Made by a program: the position numbers and the translations under genes
NCBI RefSeq assembly: GCF_022829365.1
Contig: NZ_JAKSYJ010000112.1
Span: 1 to 64,000 of the forward strand
Reading direction: 5' to 3'
DNA: 64,000 bases
Origin: Methylobacterium sp. J-077
GTDB lineage: Bacteria; Pseudomonadota; Alphaproteobacteria; Rhizobiales; Beijerinckiaceae
Part shown: positions 8,370-17,976 of the stretch, in pieces
Layout: every line of letters begins with the position of its first letter
Position numbering within the stretch: position 1 is the first letter of the stretch
Notes under the pieces: generated by a model
What the model was told of the DNA's origin: nothing
Database searches by the model: none
The model's input: the letters and a program-made list of their open reading frames with translations, nothing else

Positions 8370-9614
8370 ATGACGATGCGAGCGGACGAGGCCTCCCCCG
8401 CGCCCCGCGTCCTGATCTACAGCCACGACACGTTCGGGCTCGGCCATCTGCGGCGCTCCCGGGCGATCGCCAACGCGATCGTGGCCTGCAACCGCGGCGC
8501 CCGGGCGATGATCATCTCCGGCTCCCCGGTGGTCGACTGCTACGCCTTCGCGCCCGGGGTCTATACCGTGCGGCTGCCGCCGGTGACCAAGTTCGCCGAC
8601 GGCGGCTATGCCAGCCTCGACGGCACCACGCCGCTGGCCCACACGGTGGCGCAGCGCACCGCGATCATCGCCCGGACCGACTCCAGCTTCGCGCCTGACC
8701 TGATCCTGGTCGACAAGGAGCCCGCGGGCTTCCACGGCGAGCTGATGCCGGTGCTGGAATCCGCCTCCGCCCGGGGCACGCGCCTGGTGCTGGGCCTGCG
8801 CGACGTGCTCGACGACGCCGACCGCCTCGTGCCCGAATGGGAGCGCAAGGGCGCCGCCGAGATCATGGCGCGGTTCTACGACGAGATCTGGGTCTACGGC
8901 CTCAGCCGCATCCACGAGCCCCTGGCGGCCCTGCCGATGGAGCCCGAGATGGCCGCCCGGATCGCCGAGCGGCTGATCTATACCGGGTATCTGCGCCGGC
9001 AGGTGCCGGAGATGAGCGCCGGCCGCGAGGAGCCGGCCATCGCCCGGGGACCGTTCGTGCTGGTCACCCCCGGCGGCGGCGGCGACGGCGCCGCTTTGAT
9101 CGACTGGGTGATCGCCGCCTACGAGACCGATCCCGGCATCCCCCTGCCCGCCCTGATCGCCTTCGGGCCGTTCCTCGACGACGCCACCCGCGACGGCTTC
9201 ATGGCCCGGATCGACCGGCTCGGGCAGAAAATCGCGGCGATCACCTTCGACAGCCAGATCGAGTTCCTGATGCGCAAGGCCGCCGGGGTCGTGGCGATGG
9301 GCGGCTACAACACCTTCTGCGAGATCCTGTCCTTCGACCTGCGGGCGATCCTGGTGCCGCGCACCGAGCCGCGCCGGGAGCAGGCGATCCGGGCGCTTGC
9401 GGCCGAGCAGCTCGGCCTCGCCCGGGTCCTGCTGGAGGCCGACGGCCGCGCCCCCGCCCGCATGGCCGCGGCGCTCCGGGCGCTCCCCGACCAGAGCGCG
9501 CCGTCGCGGGTGCTGGTGCCAGGCCTGCTCGACGGGCTCGACGCGGTCGCACGCCGGGTCCGGGCGCTGGCCGGCCTTGGGACGATCGGCGCCCGGGCGC
9601 GGGCCTTCTCGTGA
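8370..9614 (+). CDS. MurG-like glycosyltransferase family protein
   Basis: A 414-residue GT-B fold protein. The N-terminal nucleotide-binding half begins VLIYSHDTFGLGHLRRSRAIANAI, a GLGH motif of the MurG-like/MJ1255-type family. The C-terminal donor-binding half has FVLVTPGGGGDGAALIDW (about residues 225-243) and AMGGYNTFCEILSF (about 310-324), which resembles the MurG sugar-donor site. No membrane segment is seen. It is the first gene of an eight-gene overlapping unit; its stop overlaps the next start as GTGA. Acceptor and donor are unknown. An upstream in-frame start at 8283 is less likely. Confidence 0.72.
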   Translation: MTMRADEASPAPRVLIYSHDTFGLGHLRRSRAIANAIVACNRGARAMIISGSPVVDCYAFAPGVYTVRLPPVTKFADGGYASLDGTTPLAHTVAQRTAIIARTDSSFAPDLILVDKEPAGFHGELMPVLESASARGTRLVLGLRDVLDDADRLVPEWERKGAAEIMARFYDEIWVYGLSRIHEPLAALPMEPEMAARIAERLIYTGYLRRQVPEMSAGREEPAIARGPFVLVTPGGGGDGAALIDWVIAAYETDPGIPLPALIAFGPFLDDATRDGFMARIDRLGQKIAAITFDSQIEFLMRKAAGVVAMGGYNTFCEILSFDLRAILVPRTEPRREQAIRALAAEQLGLARVLLEADGRAPARMAAALRALPDQSAPSRVLVPGLLDGLDAVARRVRALAGLGTIGARARAFS

Positions 9615-10891
9615 CGGACAAACGCGTCGCGGTGGTGCTCAAGGGCTATCCGCGCCTCTCTGAGACCTTCATCGCCCAGGAGCTTCTGGCCCTGGAGCGG
9701 CGCGGCCTGCCGCTGGAGATCTGGTCCCTGCGCCGGCCGACCGACAATGCGCGCCATCCGATGCATGCGGCCATCCGGGCGCCCGCCGCCTACCTGCCCG
9801 AATATCTTCGCGATGCGCCCTTTCGGGTGCTGCGCGGGCTTGGTGCGGCGCTCCGGCAGCGGCGTTTCACGGCGCTGCTCGCCCTGTTCGCCCGCGACCT
9901 CTGTCGCGATCCCACGGCCTCGCGCCTGCGCCGGCTGGGGCAGGCGCTGGTGCTCGCGCGAGAACTGCCGCCTGCGGTCAGCCATATCCACGTGCATTTC
10001 CTGCACACGCCGGCCAGCGTCGCCCGCTACGCCGCGCTGCTGACCGGGCGGCGCTGGAGCTTTTCCGCCCACGCCAAGGACATCTGGACGACGCCGGCCT
10101 GGGAGCTCGCCGAGAAGCTGCAGGACGCGGCCTGGGGGGTGACCTGCACCCGCGACGGGCTCGCCCGCCTCGAATCCCTGGCCCCGGGCCGGACGCGGCT
10201 CGCCTATCACGGCCTCGACCTCGCTCGCTTTCCCACCCCGCCGCCGCCGCGCGTGCCCCGCGACGGAACCGATCCGGCGGCCCCGCTGCGGCTCCTCTGC
10301 GTCGGCCGGCTGGTCGCCAAGAAGGGCCATGACGACCTGATCGACGCGCTGGCCGCCCTGCCCCCGGGCCTGCACTGGCGCCTCGACCTGATCGGCGGCG
10401 GCGCGCTGCGCGACACGCTCGAAGCGCGCGTTCGCGCGCGGGGCCTGTCCGAACGGATCGCCTTCCGGGGATCCCAGGCTCAGCCCGCCGTGATCGCGGC
10501 GATGCGCGCGGCCGATCTGTTCGTGCTGCCGACCAAGCCCGCCCCGGGCGGCGACCGGGACGGGCTGCCCAACGTGCTGATGGAGGCCGCCAGCCAGGCG
10601 CTGCCGATCCTGGCCACCGCCTTCGCGGGCACGCCGGAATTCCTCACCAACGGGGTGCACGGCATCCTCGTCCCGCCCGGCGACCCGGCCGCCCTCGCGG
10701 CGGCCTTGGCGCGGTTCGCCGCCGACCCGGCTTTGCGGCTCCGCCTCGGCGCGGCCGCCCGAATGCGGCTGGTGCAGGATTTCTCGGAGGAAGCCGCCAT
10801 CGACCTGATCGCGGAAGCCCTGCGCAATTCGGCGTGTCTCGCGCCGCCGGCCAGAGCCGTCGAACCGGAGCCGGCCGCGTGCGCGTCCTGA
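9611..10891 (+). CDS. GT4-family glycosyltransferase
   Basis: A 426-residue retaining GT-B enzyme. The N-terminal KGYPRLSETFIAQELLALERRG and HVHFLHTPASVARYAALL match colanic-acid-type GT4 enzymes. The C-terminal domain has LLCVGRLVAKKGHDDLIDAL and DGLPNVLMEAASQALPILAT, corresponding to the family's EX7E donor-binding region with the first acidic residue shifted to D. The start is GTG, overlapping the previous stop. The product is likely cytosolic and acts in the same glycan pathway as its neighbours. Confidence 0.85.
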   Translation: MTDKRVAVVLKGYPRLSETFIAQELLALERRGLPLEIWSLRRPTDNARHPMHAAIRAPAAYLPEYLRDAPFRVLRGLGAALRQRRFTALLALFARDLCRDPTASRLRRLGQALVLARELPPAVSHIHVHFLHTPASVARYAALLTGRRWSFSAHAKDIWTTPAWELAEKLQDAAWGVTCTRDGLARLESLAPGRTRLAYHGLDLARFPTPPPPRVPRDGTDPAAPLRLLCVGRLVAKKGHDDLIDALAALPPGLHWRLDLIGGGALRDTLEARVRARGLSERIAFRGSQAQPAVIAAMRAADLFVLPTKPAPGGDRDGLPNVLMEAASQALPILATAFAGTPEFLTNGVHGILVPPGDPAALAAALARFAADPALRLRLGAAARMRLVQDFSEEAAIDLIAEALRNSACLAPPARAVEPEPAACAS

Positions 10892-13137
10892 TCGTGGTCA
10901 CGCATCTCCTCGGCGCCGGGCATCTCACCCGTGCCGCCGCGCTGGGGCGCGCCTTCGCGGCGGCGGGCCACGAGGTCCTGCTGGTCACGGGCGGCGTGCC
11001 GGCCCCGATGGTGCGGCTCGGCGATGTGCGCCTTGTGCAGCTGCCGCCGCTCCACGTCGCCGGCACCGACTTCGCCCGGCCGCTGGGACCGGACGGGCTC
11101 CCGGCCGAGGCCGCGCTGTTCGCCCGCCGCCGCGCCCTCCTGTTGGATACGCTGGCGGAGTTCGCTCCCGACGCGGTGATCACCGAGCTGTTCCCGTTCG
11201 GCCGCCGGGCGCTGGCCGACGAGTTCCTGGCCCTGGTGGAGGCGGCGCACGCGCGCCGGCGGCGGCCGCTGGTGCTGGCCTCGGTGCGCGACATCCTGGT
11301 CGCCTCCGCGAAGCCGGAGCGGATCGCGCAGGCGCACGCTCGCGTGGCGCGGCTCTACGACGCCGTGCTGGTCCACGGCGATCCGGCCCTGGTGCCGCTC
11401 GAGGCCTCCTGGCCGCTCGATGCCGGGACCGCCGAAAAACTTCGCTACACCGGCTACGTCGACGAGGGCTCCCCGGCCCACCCGGCCGCGACGCGCGCCG
11501 GCGTGCTGGTGGCGGCCGGCTCCGGGCCGGCGGGCCTCGGCCTCCTGAGAGCCGCCGCCGAGGCGGCCCGGCTGCGGCCCTCGCTCGGCTGGCTGATCCT
11601 GGCTGGGCACGGCGTCCCGGAATCCGAGCTTTCCGCGATCGGCCGCGGCTTGCCCGCGGGCACGATCGAGCGCGCCCGCCCCGATTACCGCCTCCTGCTC
11701 GCCGGCGCGGCCCTGTCGGTGAGCCAATGCGGCTACAACACCGCCATCGACCTCCTGGCGACCGCGACGCCGGCCGTGCTGGTGCCGTTCGCGGCCGGCG
11801 GCGAGACCGAACAGAGGCTGCGCGCGGAATGCCTGGCCGCACGAGGCCTCGCGCGGGTTCTGCCGGAGGCGGAGCTGACCGCGGAATCACTTTTGCGTAC
11901 AGTTGACGCCCAGCTGAGCGCCCCGGCGCCCGGGCCGCATGGGATCGATCTCGGCGGGGCGGCGCGGACAGTCGCGATCGTCGTGGAGATTCTGGCGGCG
12001 CGTGCGGGTGAAGAATGCCAGGGGTTGCCGGACGCGGCGGAGGTCCCCTCTCCCGAGCGGGAGAGGGGTCTTGTCGCGGACGGCATGAGCGCATCTGGGA
12101 ATATCGTCGGCGGCTGGGTGGACGAACTTCCTGCGTCGCCGGATCGAACCGTCGGTGCGAACCACGCGCTTCTCCCTCCCCCCTCTGCGGGAGAGGGTGG
12201 CCCCCGAAGGGGGTCGGGAGAGGGGCGCGCCGCTTCCAGCAAAGGGGCGCCGGGCGACACATCCGCCAACGTCGCGCCGCCCCTCTCCCCCCCTGCTGCG
12301 CAGGGTACCCTCCCCCGCAGAGGAGGGAGGGAGAGCGCGCGATCCGGCTTCGCAGCGCTCCGCAAAAGCGTGGACGAAGCCGCCGCCCGCGGCCGGCGCG
12401 TACGTTTCTGGTGGCGGGACGACGATGCCGTGGCGGCCTCCCCTGCCCTCGACCGGTTGACCGATTTGGCCGAGGCGCATGCTGTCCCGCTCCTGCTCGC
12501 CGCGATCCCGGCCGGGATCGAGCCATCGCTTGGAGAACGCCTGGCCTCGGCCGAGACCGTACGCGTCGCCGTCCACGGGCTGGCCCACCACAACCACGCT
12601 CCGCCCGGCGAGAAACCGGCCGAGTTCGGCCCGCATCGTCGGCTCGACGCGCTGATGGCGGAGGCCGCGGCGGGGCTGCGGATCGCCCGCGAGCGGCTGC
12701 CGGATGCCGCATTGCTGCCGGTCTTCGTGCCCCCGTGGAACCGGCTCGCCCCGGACCTCGCCGCCGCCCTGCCGGAACTCGGCTATCGCGGGCTCTCGGC
12801 GGTACCCGGACCGGCGATCCCCGGGCTCGTCCGGGCCGACGCGACGCTGGATCCGATCGATTGGCGCGGCACCCGCTCCCTGCGCGATCCGGAAGCGCTG
12901 CTGCGCGACCTCGCCGCCCAGATCGCGGGTGACCCCCTGCGCCCCGTCGGCCTGCTGACCCACCACCGCGCCCACGATGCGGCGATCTGGGCCTTCCTCG
13001 CCGCGTTGCTGGCGGTGTTCGACGAACATCCGGCCGTGACTGTTCTCGATCCCCAAACCCTATTTTGCGCCGCTGCAGTGGACACCGGCGAAGCGGGATC
13101 TACTCTTCCGTTCTCCCCCGCTGCGAGGACCGGTTGA
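10879..13137 (+). CDS. MurG-like glycosyltransferase fused to NodB-like polysaccharide deacetylase
   Basis: A 752-residue two-domain protein. Residues 1 to about 385 form a GT-B domain with LLGAGHLTRAAALGRAFAAAGHEVLLVTGG and SVSQCGYNTAIDLL. Residues from about 500 onward have the deacetylase-like WWRDDDAVAASP metal/catalytic aspartates and the histidine-rich VHGLAHHNH. The 100-residue linker between them is Pro/Gly/Arg rich and is encoded by REP palindromes (12045-12345). A GTG at 12370 could start a separate deacetylase. The start (GTG 10879) overlaps the upstream gene by 13 bp. One sugar-adding and one N-deacetylating activity in one chain is plausible but unproven. Confidence 0.72.
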   Translation: MRVLIVVTHLLGAGHLTRAAALGRAFAAAGHEVLLVTGGVPAPMVRLGDVRLVQLPPLHVAGTDFARPLGPDGLPAEAALFARRRALLLDTLAEFAPDAVITELFPFGRRALADEFLALVEAAHARRRRPLVLASVRDILVASAKPERIAQAHARVARLYDAVLVHGDPALVPLEASWPLDAGTAEKLRYTGYVDEGSPAHPAATRAGVLVAAGSGPAGLGLLRAAAEAARLRPSLGWLILAGHGVPESELSAIGRGLPAGTIERARPDYRLLLAGAALSVSQCGYNTAIDLLATATPAVLVPFAAGGETEQRLRAECLAARGLARVLPEAELTAESLLRTVDAQLSAPAPGPHGIDLGGAARTVAIVVEILAARAGEECQGLPDAAEVPSPERERGLVADGMSASGNIVGGWVDELPASPDRTVGANHALLPPPSAGEGGPRRGSGEGRAASSKGAPGDTSANVAPPLSPPAAQGTLPRRGGRESARSGFAALRKSVDEAAARGRRVRFWWRDDDAVAASPALDRLTDLAEAHAVPLLLAAIPAGIEPSLGERLASAETVRVAVHGLAHHNHAPPGEKPAEFGPHRRLDALMAEAAAGLRIARERLPDAALLPVFVPPWNRLAPDLAAALPELGYRGLSAVPGPAIPGLVRADATLDPIDWRGTRSLRDPEALLRDLAAQIAGDPLRPVGLLTHHRAHDAAIWAFLAALLAVFDEHPAVTVLDPQTLFCAAAVDTGEAGSTLPFSPAARTG
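12045..12345. repeat. Cluster of CCCCTCTCCCG-type REP palindromes inside a gene
   Basis: Unit 1 (12045-12068) is the near-perfect hairpin CCCCTCTCCCG-AG-CGGGAGAGGGG. Units 2 (about 12163-12228) and 3 (about 12276-12345) are inverted copies of one another, so together they form a dyad of roughly 180 bp. The cluster is open in the frame of the host gene and encodes its inter-domain linker. Confidence 0.75.
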
Positions 13138-14975
13138 GCCCGCTGTTGTCCATCCGCGACCTCGCGGTCACGTTCCGCACCGAGATCGGACCGTTCGAGG
13201 CGCTGCACGGCCTGTCGCTCGACGTGATGCGCGGGCGAACCCTGGCGCTGGTCGGCGAATCCGGCTCCGGCAAGTCGGTCACCGCCCAGGCGATCATGGG
13301 CATCCTGCCGGCCTCCGCGTCGGTCACCCGTGGAAAGATCCTGTTCTGGGACGGGCCGGACGAGACCGACATCGCCCGGCTGGACACCGAAGGCTCGGCG
13401 ATGCGGGCGATCCGCGGGCAGCGGATCGCCATGATCTTCCAAGAGCCGATGACCTGCCTGTCGCCGCTCCACACGGTCGGCGACCAGATCGGCGAGGCCC
13501 TGCGCATCCATACCGGCGCCGATCGGAAGGAGGCCGATGCCCGCACCCGGGACGCCCTGGCCCGGGTCGGCTTCCCGGACCCGAAACGCGCCCTGAAGAC
13601 CTACCCGTTCGAATTGTCCGGCGGCCTGCGCCAGCGCGCCATGATCGCCATGGCGCTGATCCTGAAGCCGGCCCTGCTGGTCGCCGACGAGCCGACCACG
13701 GCGCTCGACGTCACCACCCAGGCCCAGATCCTCGCCCTGCTGGCCCGGCTCCAGGACGAGACCGGCATGGCGATCCTGCTGATCACCCACGATCTCGGGG
13801 TGGTCGCCAACATCGCCCACGACGTCGCCGTGCTCTACCGGGGCCGGCTGGTCGAGGCCGGCCCCCGCGACACGGTCATGCGCGCCCCCGGCCACGCCTA
13901 TCTGAGGGCGCTGCTCCACGCGGTGCCGCGGTTCGACATGGCGCCCGGCGAGCGACTGACCCCGATCCGCCCGGCCCGCGCCGAGATCCCGCCGGTCCAG
14001 AAGCCGCCAAAACTCGCCGGGCCGCTGTTGCGGGTCGAGGGGGTGAGCAAGAGCTACACCCTGCGGGCCGGCCGCCTCTGGCAGAAGCCCCGCGTGGTCC
14101 GCGCCGTGTCCGACGTGTCGCTGAGCCTCGCGGCTGGGGAGACCCTGGGGCTGGTCGGCGAATCCGGCTCCGGCAAGACCACGGTCTCGAAGATGATCAT
14201 GCGGGCGCTGCCGCCCGATTCCGGCCGGATCCTGTTCGATGACGGCAGCGGCCCGCGGGATGTCCACGGCCTGTCGGGCGATGCCCTGTTCGCCTACCGG
14301 CGCACGGTTCAGTTCGTGTTCCAGGACCCCTACGCATCGCTGGATCCGCGCATGACCGTGCGGCAGATCCTGTCGGAGCCGATGGAGATCCACGGCGTGC
14401 CCGCCGCGGAGCGGCGCGCCCGCTGCCGAGAGCTGATGGCGATGGTCGGCCTCGAGGCCAGCGGGCTCGGCCGCTATCCGCACGCCTTCTCGGGCGGCCA
14501 GCGCCAGCGGATCGGCATCGCCCGGGCGCTGGCGCCGCGCCCGCGCCTTCTGGTGCTGGACGAGCCGGTCTCGGCGCTCGACGTCTCGGTGCAGGCGCAG
14601 ATCCTGAACCTGCTCAAGGATTTGCAAGCGGCCCTCGGGCTGTCCTACCTGATCGTCTCCCACAACCTGGCAGTGATCGACTACATGGCGGATACGATCA
14701 GCGTGATGTGCCGGGGCCGGATCGTCGAGGAGGCGCCCCGCGCCGCCCTGTTCCGCCGCCCGGTCCATCCCTACACGCGGGCGCTGCTCGCCGCCGTGCC
14801 CGACCCCAGCCTCGACCACCCGCTCGACTTCGCCGCGATCACCGGCGACCAGAACGACCCGGCCCGCTGGGAGGCGCCCTATCGGCTCGCCCCCGACGAG
14901 GCCGGCGCGATGCGGGCGGTCGAGCCGGGCCACCGCGTCCGGTTCGGCACCGCCCAGGACGCGGAGGCCGCCTGA
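13134..14975 (+). CDS. Dipeptide/oligopeptide-type ABC transporter, fused double ATPase
   Basis: A 613-residue fusion of two ATPase domains of the Dpp/Opp/YejF type, energising import at the inner membrane. Domain 1 has Walker [12 protein letters not shown], signature LSGGLRQR and Walker [13 protein letters not shown]. Domain 2 has [20 protein letters not shown] and [12 protein letters not shown]. Both carry the C-terminal oligopeptide-transporter extension ([14 protein letters not shown]). The TTG start overlaps the preceding stop as TTGA. The cognate binding protein and permeases are the genes at 16075-20128, separated by one unknown gene. Confidence 0.93.
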   Translation: MSPLLSIRDLAVTFRTEIGPFEALHGLSLDVMRGRTLALVGESGSGKSVTAQAIMGILPASASVTRGKILFWDGPDETDIARLDTEGSAMRAIRGQRIAMIFQEPMTCLSPLHTVGDQIGEALRIHTGADRKEADARTRDALARVGFPDPKRALKTYPFELSGGLRQRAMIAMALILKPALLVADEPTTALDVTTQAQILALLARLQDETGMAILLITHDLGVVANIAHDVAVLYRGRLVEAGPRDTVMRAPGHAYLRALLHAVPRFDMAPGERLTPIRPARAEIPPVQKPPKLAGPLLRVEGVSKSYTLRAGRLWQKPRVVRAVSDVSLSLAAGETLGLVGESGSGKTTVSKMIMRALPPDSGRILFDDGSGPRDVHGLSGDALFAYRRTVQFVFQDPYASLDPRMTVRQILSEPMEIHGVPAAERRARCRELMAMVGLEASGLGRYPHAFSGGQRQRIGIARALAPRPRLLVLDEPVSALDVSVQAQILNLLKDLQAALGLSYLIVSHNLAVIDYMADTISVMCRGRIVEEAPRAALFRRPVHPYTRALLAAVPDPSLDHPLDFAAITGDQNDPARWEAPYRLAPDEAGAMRAVEPGHRVRFGTAQDAEAA

Positions 14976-15853
14976 TGCAGCCGCGCCCGCCCGTGATGCT
15001 GGAACGCCTGCGCCGGAAGGTGCTGTCGCCGCTGTTCGATCGCCTCGGCTACGACCTCGTCCCGGCCGCCCCTGACTGGAGCCACCGTCCGACCTCGCCG
15101 CGGGAGGTCGCCACCCTGCTCGAATCCGCCGCCGCGATCCTGGAGCTGGATTTTTCGGCCTCGGGCCTGACGCCGGACGGTGATCTTCTGGAGAGCGTCC
15201 GGGAGTTCTGGGCGTTGATCCCGACCGCCCCGGTCCGGCAGCGAAGAGGCGGCAGCGGCTTCAACGGTGCGCTGCAGCTCTACGTCGTGATGCGGGCGCT
15301 GAAGCCGGATTTCGTGATCGAGTCGGGCGTGTTCCGCGGGCTCACCACCTGGGTGATCCGCCAGGCTTGCCCGCACGCAAAGATCTTCTGCCACGATCCC
15401 GATCTGTCCGGCCTTCACTACCGCGACCCGCAGGCGCGCTACAGCACCGCCGACTGGTCCAAGGCCGACTGGTCCGGCCTCGAGCCGGCCCGGACGGTGG
15501 CGTTCTTCGACGATCACGTCGCCCAGGGGCGCCGGGTGGTTGAGGCGCATGCCCGCGGCCTGACCCGGCTGCTGTTCGACGACGACGCCGCCGGCCACCG
15601 GATCCACGCCCATGGCGGCCCGGCGCACCCGACCATCGCGATGATCACCGGCCCCGCGCATAGCCCGGAGCCGATCCGCTGGACCCGCAACGGCCGCCAG
15701 TTCGAGCAGCCGGCCGACGACGCGCTGGTTCGGCAAGCGGCCGGGCTGATCGCGCAGGCGCACGCCTTCGACGATCTCCACCGCGCCACGGGGTATTCGC
15801 CGGCGCGGCTGACCTATGTGGCGCTGCATCCGGCGGCGGGAGGCGGGTCGTGA
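14975..15853 (+). CDS. Uncharacterised Rossmann/SAM-methyltransferase-like protein
   Basis: A 292-residue protein inserted between the ATPase and the binding-protein genes of the transporter. The segment LKPDFVIESGVFRGLTTWVIRQACPHAKIFCHDP (about residues 105-138) resembles motif I and the acidic loop of class I methyltransferase-like folds (cephalosporin-hydroxylase/methyltransferase group), and RLLFDDDAAGH follows near residue 200. No cysteine metal cluster or signal peptide is evident. The start is TGATG-coupled to the ATPase gene. Modification of the cargo or glycan is a guess from position only. Confidence 0.55.
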   Translation: MQPRPPVMLERLRRKVLSPLFDRLGYDLVPAAPDWSHRPTSPREVATLLESAAAILELDFSASGLTPDGDLLESVREFWALIPTAPVRQRRGGSGFNGALQLYVVMRALKPDFVIESGVFRGLTTWVIRQACPHAKIFCHDPDLSGLHYRDPQARYSTADWSKADWSGLEPARTVAFFDDHVAQGRRVVEAHARGLTRLLFDDDAAGHRIHAHGGPAHPTIAMITGPAHSPEPIRWTRNGRQFEQPADDALVRQAAGLIAQAHAFDDLHRATGYSPARLTYVALHPAAGGGS

Positions 15854-15932
15854 GCGATTTCAAGCCCCGCGGCGGTTTTCCTGCTCACGCCGGGGAGCGG
15901 CCGGACTCTGCCGCGTTTGAGCGAGGCGCGGG

Positions 15933-16030
15933 TCCCCTCTCCCGTGCGGGAGAGGGACAGGGTGAGGGATTCGCCTGTTCCGGAGAGACCTGGTCCCTCA
16001 CCCCAACCCTCTTCCGCCCGGGAGAGGGGG
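15933..16030. repeat. REP palindrome pair at the 5' end of the binding-protein gene
   Basis: TCCCCTCTCCCGTGCGGGAG followed by AGGGA, then about 45 bp, then a second copy with CCCTCTTCCGCCCGGGAGAGG. It belongs to the same family as 12045-12345 and 24906-24930. It separates the GTG at 15850 from the signal peptide of the next gene without closing the reading frame. Confidence 0.7.
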
Positions 16031-16074
16031 CACGTCCCGGTCGGCACGAGCCGACATGCGAGCACGACAGCGGC

Positions 16075-17976
16075 GTGGGGAGGGAGAGCGGCGTCTCCCG
16101 CCGCGCCCTGATCGCCGGTCTTGGCGCCGCCGCGCTCCTCTCGCGCCCGCGCCACGCGTTCGCCGACACGCTGCCGGCCGACTCCCCCGCCCCGCCCGAA
16201 AAACCCTTCGTGATCGACCTCGCCGCCCGGGGCCGGCGCACCGGCACCGCCGGCGGGACGATCCGGACGCTGATCGCGAAGGCCCGGGATGTCCGCTACC
16301 TCTCGGTCTACGGCTACACGCGGCTCGTCGGATACGATGCCGCTCTGCAGCTGCGGCCCGACCTGCTGGAGCGGGTCGACGTCGCCGGCGGGGTGTTCAC
16401 CTTCACGCTGCGGCAGGGGCATCGCTGGTCGGACGGGCACCCGTTCACCAGCGAGGATTTCCGCTACTACTGGGAGGACGTCGCCAACGAGAAGGCCCTG
16501 AGCCCCGAGGGGCCGCCGGCCTTCTTCCTCGTGGACGGCAAGCCGCCCACGGTCGCGTTCCCGGACCCGGTGACGATCCGCTACAGCTGGGATCGGCCGA
16601 ACCCGATGTTTCTGCCGGCGCTCGCCGCCCCCCGGGACCCGCTGATCTATCGCCCGGCGCACTACCTCAAGACCGTCCACGCCCGCTATATCGGCAAGGA
16701 GGCCGCCGACGCGAAGGCCAAGGCGCTGAAGCTGCGCGGCTGGGCGGCCCTGCACAACCGGCTCGACGACAATTACGAATTGAACAACCCGGATTGCCCG
16801 ACCCTGCAGGGCTGGGTGCCGCGGACCCGCTCGCCGGCCACGCGGTTCCGGTTCGAGCGCAACTGCAGCTATCACCGGGTCGACACCGCCGGGACCCAGC
16901 TGCCCTACGTCGACACGATCGTGATGGACGTCGCCTCTCAAGGGCTGCTGGTCGCCAAGACCAATGCCGGCGAGGCCGACCTGATGTTCCGCGGCCTGTC
17001 GATGCCGGACATCCCGAGCCTCAAGGAGGGCGAGACCGCGCATCGCTACCGCACCAACCTGTGGCCGGTGGCGCGCGGCTCCGAGATCGCCCTTTACCCG
17101 AACCTGACCACGCAAGATCCCGGCTGGCGGGCGCTGAACCGGGACGTGCGCTACCGCCAGGCCCTGTCGCTGGCCATCGACCGACGCACCCTCAACAACA
17201 CCCTGCTGTTCGGGCTCGGCACCGAGGGCAACGACACGATCGTGTCCGACAGCCCGCTGTTCTCGCCGGAGCTGCGGACGCTGAATGCCGGCTACGACCC
17301 GGCCCAGGCCTCCCGCCTGCTCGACGCGGTCGGGCTGACCCGACGCGACGGCTCCGGCATGCGCCTGATGCCCGACGGCCGGGCCCTGGAACTCGTCGTC
17401 GAAAGCGATGGCGAGGCCGAGATGGTGCTCGACGCGCTGCTGCTCATCACCGAGTTCTGGCGCGAGGTCGGCATCCGCCTGGTGACCAAGCCGCAGGAGC
17501 GGACGAACCTGCACCGCCGGTCGATCGGCGGCATGACCGTGATGGTCGCCGCGCAGGGCCTCGACCTCGCGGTGCCGACCGCGATCATGCCGCCCACCGA
17601 GCTGAGCCCGGCCCAGCCGGAGCACTATTCCTGGCCGCTCTGGAGCGCCAATGTGGAGAGCCGCGGCAAGACCGGCGAGCCCTGCGACGTGCCCGAGGTC
17701 CAGCATCTCCTCGAGCTCGATCGGCAATGGCGCCATACCGACGATGCCGAGCAACAGGCGGCGATCTGGCGCGAGATGCTGATGAACCACGCGCAGAACA
17801 CCTGGGTGATCGGCACGGTGGCGGGCGCGCTGCAGCCGGTGGTCGGTGCCGACCGGCTGGTCAACCTGCCCGAGCGCGCGCTCTATGCCTGGGATCCCAC
17901 GGCGCTCATCGGCGTGCAGCGCCTCGACGAGGTGTTCTGGGACAAGGCCGCCGACACGCGCGCGGAGGCCAAGTGA
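16075..17976 (+). CDS. ABC transporter solute-binding protein, family 5 (peptide/nickel type)
   Basis: A 633-residue periplasmic binding protein of the extracellular solute-binding family 5. A twin-arginine-like export signal, SRRALIAGLGAAALL ending AFA, is followed by domains with FTFTLRQGHRWSDGHPFTSEDFRYYW, typical of SBP_bac_5, and VRYRQALSLAIDRRTLN near the middle. GTG 16075 places the signal at the N terminus and is preferred. GTG 15850 overlaps the previous stop like other junctions here but would add 75 residues encoded largely by REP sequence. The ligand is not predictable. Confidence 0.85.
   Translation: MGRESGVSRRALIAGLGAAALLSRPRHAFADTLPADSPAPPEKPFVIDLAARGRRTGTAGGTIRTLIAKARDVRYLSVYGYTRLVGYDAALQLRPDLLERVDVAGGVFTFTLRQGHRWSDGHPFTSEDFRYYWEDVANEKALSPEGPPAFFLVDGKPPTVAFPDPVTIRYSWDRPNPMFLPALAAPRDPLIYRPAHYLKTVHARYIGKEAADAKAKALKLRGWAALHNRLDDNYELNNPDCPTLQGWVPRTRSPATRFRFERNCSYHRVDTAGTQLPYVDTIVMDVASQGLLVAKTNAGEADLMFRGLSMPDIPSLKEGETAHRYRTNLWPVARGSEIALYPNLTTQDPGWRALNRDVRYRQALSLAIDRRTLNNTLLFGLGTEGNDTIVSDSPLFSPELRTLNAGYDPAQASRLLDAVGLTRRDGSGMRLMPDGRALELVVESDGEAEMVLDALLLITEFWREVGIRLVTKPQERTNLHRRSIGGMTVMVAAQGLDLAVPTAIMPPTELSPAQPEHYSWPLWSANVESRGKTGEPCDVPEVQHLLELDRQWRHTDDAEQQAAIWREMLMNHAQNTWVIGTVAGALQPVVGADRLVNLPERALYAWDPTALIGVQRLDEVFWDKAADTRAEAK

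Noticed and set aside
12783..14933. A 716-codon open frame antisense to the ABC ATPase
   Set aside because: Shadow frame: no recognisable domain and the opposite strand has complete Walker motifs.
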